Positions 6,847-15,800 of a DNA stretch of 64,000 nt are shown here, piece after piece. The notes under the pieces are model-generated. The model ran no database searches. It was not told the origin of the DNA and worked only from the letters and a program-made list of their open reading frames with translations. This DNA is from Variovorax fucosicus (GTDB lineage: Bacteria > Pseudomonadota > Gammaproteobacteria > Burkholderiales > Burkholderiaceae_C): the NCBI RefSeq assembly GCF_030316825.1, contig NZ_JASZYU010000003.1:310001-374000 (forward strand), in the 5' to 3' direction. A program made the translations under genes and the position numbers. Numbering within the stretch: position 1 is the stretch's first letter; each line of letters begins with the position of its first letter.

Positions 6847-9800
6847 ATGACTTTCTCCACGCCTGCGTTTCTCCGGCCCCGCTCACACCGTTTTGCACTT
6901 GAAAGTCGTCAGTTGTTCGATGGCGCTGCCATCGTCGAAGCGGCCTCCCAGGCGGAAGCTCCCCACGCAGATGCAGCGCCCGCTGAAGCGCACCACGCGC
7001 CGGTCGCGCAACTGGCACCGCTGACACCCGGCGCTGCGCAGCGGGACGTCGCCACCGAAGCAGGGCATGGGGCACCAGCGCTGCCGGCGCCGTCCGTGTC
7101 GCACGAGGTCTATGTCGTCGACAAGAACGTCGCGGACTGGCAGCAGCTCGTTGCAGCCGTGCCGGCGGGCGCCCAACTCGTGCTGCTGGACCCGGGTTCG
7201 TCCGGCGTCCAGCAACTGGCAGATGCGCTCCAGGGCCAGACCGGCATCACCGCAATCCACATCCTGAGCCACGGCAGCGCCGGGGAAATCACGCTGGGCA
7301 ACGAGCGCGTGGACACAGCCAGCCTCGGGCAATCCGCCGCAGCCTGGCAGGCCATCGGCGCCAGCCTGAGCGCGGATGGCGACATCCTGCTCTACGGCTG
7401 CGACGTTGCCGCCGACGGCGAGCAGTTTTCGCATGCGCTGGGCAACCTGACGGGCGCCGACGTGGCTTCCTCGTCGGATGCAACAGGCGCTGCGAGCCGC
7501 GGCGCGGACTGGGCGCTCGAATCGGCCACGGGCACGATCGAGGCACGCAGTTTCGCCGACGCGAATTTCGACGGCGTGCTGGCCGCACCCACGGTGAACA
7601 CCACCGCGACCGGACTGACTGTGGCCGAGACCAGCAGCCTGAACGCCGCGGGCGCCGACCGTGCCACGCTCACCGGCTGGACGATCACCGACGATGGATC
7701 CGGCATTGTGACCGTGGACGTCGTGGTGGAAGACCCGAGCCGGGGCACTCTGTCTTCCGCATCGACCACCGGCGTGACCTCGGTGGCCGGCGGCTATCGC
7801 TTCACCGGAACCGTGGCAAATGCCAATGCCTGGGTCAATCAACTGGTGTTCACGTCGGCCGACGTGGAGCTGGGCAACTCGGCTGCGTCCACCCGGATCA
7901 TCGTGACCGTGACCGACTCCGAAACGCCGGCACTGACGGCCACGCGGGCGTTGAACGTGACCATCACGCCGTCCAACGATCCGACGAGCGTCGCCGACAG
8001 CACGCAGAGCGTGAACGAAATCGGGAGCACGGTGCTTTCGGTGGCCACCCTGAACGCGCTCGACGCAGAGGTGTCGTTCGGGACACAGGTGCCGAGCCAG
8101 GTGGTTTACTCGCTGGCGGTTGCGCCAACGTACGGCTACCTCGCACTCGATGGCAACCGGCTCGGTATCGGCGCGGTCTTCACCCAGCAGGACGTGATCG
8201 ACGGCAGGGTGGCATATGTCCATACCGCCACCGAAGCCAACCAGAACACGCCCGACAGCTTTGGCGTCAGGGTCAACGACGGCGCAACGCCGACTGCCCG
8301 CTCCGACACGGCCACCATCAGCCTCAACGTCACGCCACTGAACCAGGCGCCGAGCGTGAGCGGTGCGGGCAATGTGTTCGAAGGCCAGCCGGCCAACGCG
8401 CTCGACGTGAACGGCCTGCCTGCTTCGGTGGTCGGCAATTTCATTGTGGCCGAAGGTGGCGGCGACGATGCTGACAGCACGCTCACCGTTCAGCTGACCA
8501 GCCTGCCGACGGATGGCACGCTGTTCTTCAGCGGCACGGTGTCCATCGGCGGCGTGTCGCAGCTGGTCAGCAACCGGACCGTGACACAGGCCGACATCAA
8601 TGCCGGCTTCGTTTTTGCCTACACCGCACGCAGCGGCCTGACCTATTCGAACACCGGAAACCGGGACAGCGATGTCGACCCGGTCAGCACCTATCCCTTC
8701 ACCGACGGCTTCGGCGTGACCTTGGCAGATGGCGGCGGCGGCGCAGGAGCGGGCGCGGTGCAGACCGCCAGCACGACCATCGCAATCAACGTCCGGCCGG
8801 TCGATGACGACCCGACATTCGATCCGCTCAGCACGCTGCAGGCCACCGTCACAGCCGTGGGCACGGCGACCGGGCCATATACGGTCACGCTCACAGCCGC
8901 GATGCTGAACGCGTTCGACGTCGATTCGGCCGATGACCGCCTCACCATTGCCGTGACTTCCCAGGCCGGACTCGACCAGGGCCAGCTGCTGTTGAACGGG
9001 CAGCGGCTGCCGAACGGCGGCACCTTCACCGTGGCCGACGTCAAGGCCGGCCGAGTGCAGTATGTGCAGGTGGTCGGCGCCGGGCCGAACCAGACCGACA
9101 ACTTCCAGTTCCAGGTGCTCGACGGCACGGTGGCGGTGCACTGGAACGCGGACGGCACACGCGTCGAGCGCAACGGGGGTGTCTACAGCGACAACGCGAC
9201 GCCGGGCAACTACAACGACGACAGCCTGCGCACCTTCAACTTCACGATCAACCTGGCAGAAACACCGGCAGGCAACGGCGGTACGTTCACACCGATCGGC
9301 ACCGTCACGGCACGTGGCGAATCGACCTATGGCGGCACCGACGCCACGGGCAATTCGCGCGGAACCCTGGTGGAGGGCGGCACCCTCACGCTGGCTGGCA
9401 CCGGCAGCGACTTCAGCATTACCCCCGGGCTGAGCTACACGGCCGATGGCGTGCCACCTTCGCAGGTGATCTACACGGTGCTCGCTTTCGAAGGCTCCGG
9501 CAGCGGCGAGTGGAACGGCGCGCTGCAGCGCTTCAACGGAACCGCGTGGGTCGACCTGGGCGTCTATGACACGTTCACCCAGGCCGACCTCAACGCCGGC
9601 AGCATCCGCTTCGTACACGACGGTGCCAGCGAAGACTTCCAGTCGAATGTGCAGCTTTCGGCATCGGCCGGCGTGCTGGTATCGGACGGCGCGGGCGGAC
9701 TGCGCCCCGACGCCTGGGTGACCAGCTTCACCTTCTATGCCACCCCGATCAATGACGCGCCCGAAACGGTGGGCTCTTCCAGCACCGTGATTCCGGAAGG

Positions 9801-12800
9801 CGGCACGGCCTACATCACGACCGGCCAGCTGCAGATCACCGATCCGGACGATGCAGTGAGCGAAGGCTACCTGGAAGCCGCCGCCACGCTGCCCGGCAGC
9901 GGCGACCCGGACTACGCTTTCAACAACGCGGCGAGCGGCGCGGGCGCGCTGCAGTTCGAGGTGATGACGCTGCCGACCGGCGGTACGCTGCAGTATTCGA
10001 CCAATGGCGGCGCAAGCTGGATCGACGTGACAGCCGGCCAGCACCTCGACGCGGCCCTGATCACCGGAGCGGCGGGCACCACCGGGCTGCGCTTCGTGAG
10101 CGACGGGTCGGAAGTGCGAAGCACCACCTTCGCCGTGCGGGCCGTGGATCGCTGGGGCGCAACCTCGAACACCGCGAATGTCGGTATCCAGATCACCAAC
10201 GTCAACGACGCGCCGCAGATCGCGCCCGACCCGACGCAGGCCGACCCGGCGACCTCGGTCAACAACCCCCTGACGGTGGCAGAAGGCGGCTATGCCCAGA
10301 TCTCCACGTCGATGCTCACGGCCTTCGACCCCGACAGCAGCACGACGCAGGTGCAGTACACCATCACCGGCGCCGCGGCGCACGGCAACATCGCCTACTC
10401 GACCGATGGCATCACCTTCCTGTCGCTGGGGGTAGGCTCTTCGTTCAGCCAGGCCGACGTCGCGCTCGGGCGCATCTACTACCTTCATTCGGGCGACGAA
10501 TCCAACGGGGCGAGCTATCCCACGAATCCGCCCGGCGACTCTTTCAGCTTCAGCCTGGGCGATGGCGACAAGGAGCAACCGGGCAACCAGTTCTGGATCT
10601 ACGTCACGCCTGCCAACGACGCGCCGGTGGTGACAGGGCCCGCGGGGCCGATCGCGATCGACAGTGCAACCGGCACCAGCAACCCGGTGTCCGGCTTCAG
10701 CGTGGCCGATACCGACTTCGACACACCGACCGCCGGCGAGACCGACTTCCTGCAGGTCACCGTACGCCTGCAGGACGCCGCCGGCAATGCCTTCAACGCC
10801 GCTGCGTACGCGGGCGTGACCATCAGCTCGAGCACGTTCGGCGGCGTCACGGTCGATGGCGACAAGAACGGCGCCGGCGACTACCTGACGCTGCGCGGCA
10901 CGCGCGCCCAGGTCAATGCCGCGCTGGCCGGGCTGAACGTGACGTTCAGCACCGATCGCGACACGGCCTACCAAGTGCAGGTGATCGCGGACGACCGCCT
11001 GCGCAACGCCGGCACGGGCGCGCTGCTGGGCGGTGCCAACGGCGGCCCGGTGAACGAGGCCGAGCCGGCCGGTGCGCCGGGCATTGCCGTTCCCGCCACC
11101 GAGTTCAACTGGTACAGCGCTGCCGTGCCGACCACGGGCGACATCACGGGCAACGTATCGGCCGCGGCCGTGCGCATCCACGCGTCGAGCCAGAACGATC
11201 CGGGCACACTCGGCGCCCCGGCATCGGCCACGGTCAACGAAGACCAGGCCACCTACATCGGTGGCGGCTTCGTCGTGGCGGATCCGGAGTCGGCCGGCTT
11301 CGACACGCCGATCACCGTGCGCCTGAACGTGCCCAGCGGCACGCTCGGCATCGGTGGCGCGGGCACCCAGAGCAGCGTGACGCCAGGCGGCGGCCAGGCG
11401 GTCTCGATCACCGGTGACAACACCGGCGCACTGGTTCTCACCGGCCGTGCCAGCGACATCCAGGCACTGCTCAACGGCGGCGCCTCGATCGGCCTGACCT
11501 ATCGCAGCGCCGCCAACGTCAACGACGACACCAATGGCGCGGCTGCAGGCGACGTGACGCTCACCGTATCGTTCGACGACACCGGATCGCGCATCGGCGA
11601 CGATGTCGGCGCCGGAAGCGTCGCGAACAATCCGGCCGACGTGAACGTCGCCCTCACCATCGCGCCGGTGAACGACGCGCCGACGGTCACGCTCACCGGG
11701 GGTGTGACGTCCGCCACACCGGTCACGTTGACCGGTGGTGCCACACCGACCGCGGTCGCGGGCTTCCAGCTCGGCGACATCGACATCGAGGGCGACATCG
11801 CCACCAACGGCGCGGCCTCTGACGTGACCGATGGCGAGGTCGACTTCCTGCAGGTGACGGTGCGCATCACCGATGCGGCTGGCAATGCCTTGCCGTCCAC
11901 CTCATATGACGGCACCAACGGCGACATCACCATCACCTCGAGCAACGGCGCATCGGGCGTCACGATCGACGGCACCTACGACGGCACCGGCAGCGCGCTG
12001 GTGATCAGCGGCACGCGGGCGCAGGTGCAGGCCTATCTGGACGGCCTGGCGGTCGCCCTTCATGGCAACCTGACCAATGGCGACGTGATGTATCGCGTCG
12101 AGGTGATCGCCGATGACCGCGTGCGCGACGGCGGCGGCGTGGTAACCGGCGCCAATGGCGGCCAGAACGACAACGCCGGCAACGGCACCACGCTGCCCGC
12201 GCAGACGGCGGTGAATCCCTACGCGGCAACGCCGGGCGGACTCGCGGCCAACGTTGCCTCGACCTACCGCACGCTGTTCCCGTCGTCGATCAACGACCCG
12301 GCCCACATTGCCGCCGGCAACCTGGCGATCGATGAAGGCGGCAGCAGCGTCACGCTCAGCGGCATCACCGTGACCGACCAGGATGCGCTGGCCACCAGCG
12401 TGCTCACCACCACAGTGTCGGTACCGGCCGGCTTCACCATCACCGGCATCGGTGCCGGCACTGGCGGCAGCGCCAGCATTGCCGGCGACGGCCTTTCCGT
12501 CAGCATCACCGGCACGCTGGCTCAGATCAACAGCCGCATCAACACGATCGCGGTGCAACTGCCGGATGCGCCGGGCACGCCCGCCCGAACCGACTGGAAC
12601 GGCGCGTTCGCCGTCACCATCGTGGTCGATGACCAGGGCAACACGGGCGGTCGGCCCGGCTCCCTGGCTCCCGGCGACAACAGCACGACCGGCACCTTCG
12701 CCTACCAGGACGGCGCTGCGGCCGACCTGATCACCACGCGCACCATCAACTTCACGGTGAACGCGGTGAACGACGCACCGGTCAGGGTCAACGGCAGCAC

Positions 12801-15800
12801 CGAGACGCTCGCAGCCGTGAACGAAGACGCAGGCAGCGGGGCTGCGGGCGCGACCGTCGCAACGCTGTTCGGCAGCCACTTCAGCGATGCGGCCGACCAG
12901 ATCGACAACAGCGGCACAGGTGCAACCGGCGGCACTTCGGCGGACGGGTTCTTCGGCGTTGCCATCACCGGCGTCGCGCTCAACCCGGCCCAGGGCGCCT
13001 GGCAATACTCGCTGGACGGCAGCAACTGGTTCGCCGTCGGCGCGCGCGGCAACGGGAACGCGCTCGTCCTCGCGGCCACGGCGCAACTGCGCTTCGTGCC
13101 GGCCGCCGACTTCCACGGCACGCCCAACGCCCTCACGGTGCGCCTGGTCGAGACCGACACCAACAACGACAGCGCCACCGCCGACCCGACCTCGGGCAGC
13201 ACCGTGAACCTGACCAGCGGCACCGGTGGAACCTCGGTCTACAGCACAGGCACCGTGGTGTTGTCGACCAGCGTGGCCAACGTGAACGACCGTCCGACCG
13301 CGGGCAATGCCACGCTGGCTGCCGGCGTCGAAGACCAGCAGGGCCAGCCGGCGCCTGCCGCCACTGCCAGCAGCCTGTTCGGCGGCGGCTACAGCGACGC
13401 CACCGACAACCAGACCGGCATTGCCGGTGGCGGCAATGCGGCATCGCCGTTCGGCGGCATTGCCATCGTCGGCAACGCGTCCACCAGCGCGCAGGGTGCA
13501 TGGCAGTACTCGACCGACAACGGCGCCAGCTGGACCGCGGTGCCGCTGGACGCATCCGACACCAGCGCCACGCTGCTGGCGCCGAACGCCCAACTGCGCT
13601 TCGTCCCCGCGGCCGACTACAACGGCGCACCCGGTGCCCTGACCGTGCGCGTGTCCGACACCGCCGTGGTGGCCGGCACCGGCGACATCAGCGCGACCGT
13701 CGCCAGCCAGACCAGCAACTGGTCGACCGTGCACACCCTGGCCACCAGCGTCGCGCCGCGCAATGACGCGCCGGTGCTCGCCGGAACGCCGACCAATGCA
13801 ACGGCCACCGAGAACGGCCAGACCGGCACCGGCATCAGCATCCCGCCGACTGCGCTGCTCACCGGCGCCAGCGTGGCCGACCTCGACCTGGCCACCACCC
13901 CGGGCCTTGCCACCGGCACCTTCGGTGCCGGCAGCATCACGGTCAGCCTCGACGGCTACCAGCCCGGCGACGTGTTGCTGGTCGATGGCAGCCTGCCTGC
14001 AGGCGTGACCGTCTCCGGTGGCGCCGGCGCCGCGCTGCTCGTCCAGTTCGACGCCGACACCACGGTGGCCGAAGTACAGGCGGTGCTGAATGCGCTTTCT
14101 TATCGCAGCACCAGCGACAACCCGACCAACTACGGCGCCGACACCGATCGCGTCTACACGATCATCGTCAACGACGGCAACAACGTGCAGGCCGGCGGCA
14201 ATGCAGGCGGCCCGGCGCTCAACAGCAACGTGCTGACCGGCACGCTGACGATAGTCGCCACCAACGACGCACCGACCGCCAACGACGACACCCACGCCAT
14301 CGCAGAAGACGTGGCGAGCGTGGCAAGCAACGTGATCACCGGCCGGGTGGCCGGGCAGGGCGACACCGACCTGGACAACCTGACGTTGACCGTCGGCGCG
14401 GTGCGCACCGGCCCCGAGGCCGGCAGCGGCACGGCCGGCACCGTCGGCAGCCCGCTGGCGGGCAACTACGGCAGCGTCGTCCTCAACGCCGATGGCAGCT
14501 ACACCTACTCGCTCAACAACGCCGATCCGCGCGTGCAGGCGCTGATCGCCGGTGAAACGCTGACCGAGGTCTACACGTACACCGTTTCCGACGGTGCCGG
14601 CGGCACCGACACGGCGCAGCTCACGATCACCATCACCGGCGCTGCCAACGGTGGTGGCGGTGACGACGTGCCGTCGATCACCGTTCCCGACCAGAATGCG
14701 GGCGCGACCGGGCACCTCACGGTGAATGAATCCGGCCTCACCGGCCCCGGCGACACCAGCGAAACCGCCGGCAGCACCTTCGCTGTCGCCGCGGCCGATG
14801 GCCTGGGCAGCATCACGGTCAACGGCACCCTGGTGAGCCTCGCACAGCTCCAGGCAGCGACCCCGGGCGCGCCGGTGATCATCACCAGCGCCGCGGGCGA
14901 ACTGCGCATCACCGGCTTCACACCAACGGCTACCGTCGGCGCGCTGGTGACGGCCGGGGACGTGAGCTACAGCTACACCCTGGTGCAGCCGCAGAACCAC
15001 GCCGGCGGCGAGGTCACCGACCCATTTGCGCTGGTCGTGACCGACCGCGACGGAGACGTTGCCAACGGCACGCTCACCGTGCTGATCGTGGACGACGTGC
15101 CGGTCGCGGCAAACGACACCGCGAGCATCACGGAAGACGCCGCACCCGGCACCGTCAGCGGCGACCTGAAGATCAACGACCGCAACGGCGCCGACAACAG
15201 CAACACCGTGCCGGTGACGGCTGTGAGCTTCGGCGCGACGGCAGGCACCGTGGGCGCACCGCTCGCCTTGGCGTACGGCAGCGTCGTCGTCAACGCCGAT
15301 GGAAGCTACACCTACACGCTCGACAACAACAACGCGACCGTCAATGCGCTGAAGGATGGCGAGACGCTGACCGAGACGGTGAGCTACACCATCACCGACG
15401 CGGACGGCGACACGTCGATCGCCACGCTCACCATCACGATCAACGGCCATACGGACGTGGCCAGCGGCCCGTCGATTGTTCCGGTCGACGGCAACGGCGC
15501 TGCCACCGGCCAGGCCGAAGTCTTCGAGCGCGGCCTCACGGACGGGGCAGGGGGCACCGATGCCAGCGAAGGCACCGGCGGCACCATTTCCATCAGCGCG
15601 GCCGACGGACTCGCCTCGGTGACGGTCGGCGGCAGCACGCTGACAGTCGCGCAACTGCAGGCGCTCGGCACCACGCCGCGCACCATCGACACCGGCGAAG
15701 GCACGCTGGTGCTGACCGGCTTCACCGCGACCAGCACGGTCGGCGGCGTGCCCACGGCAGGCGAGCTCAGCTACACCTACACGCTGAAGAACCCGATCGG

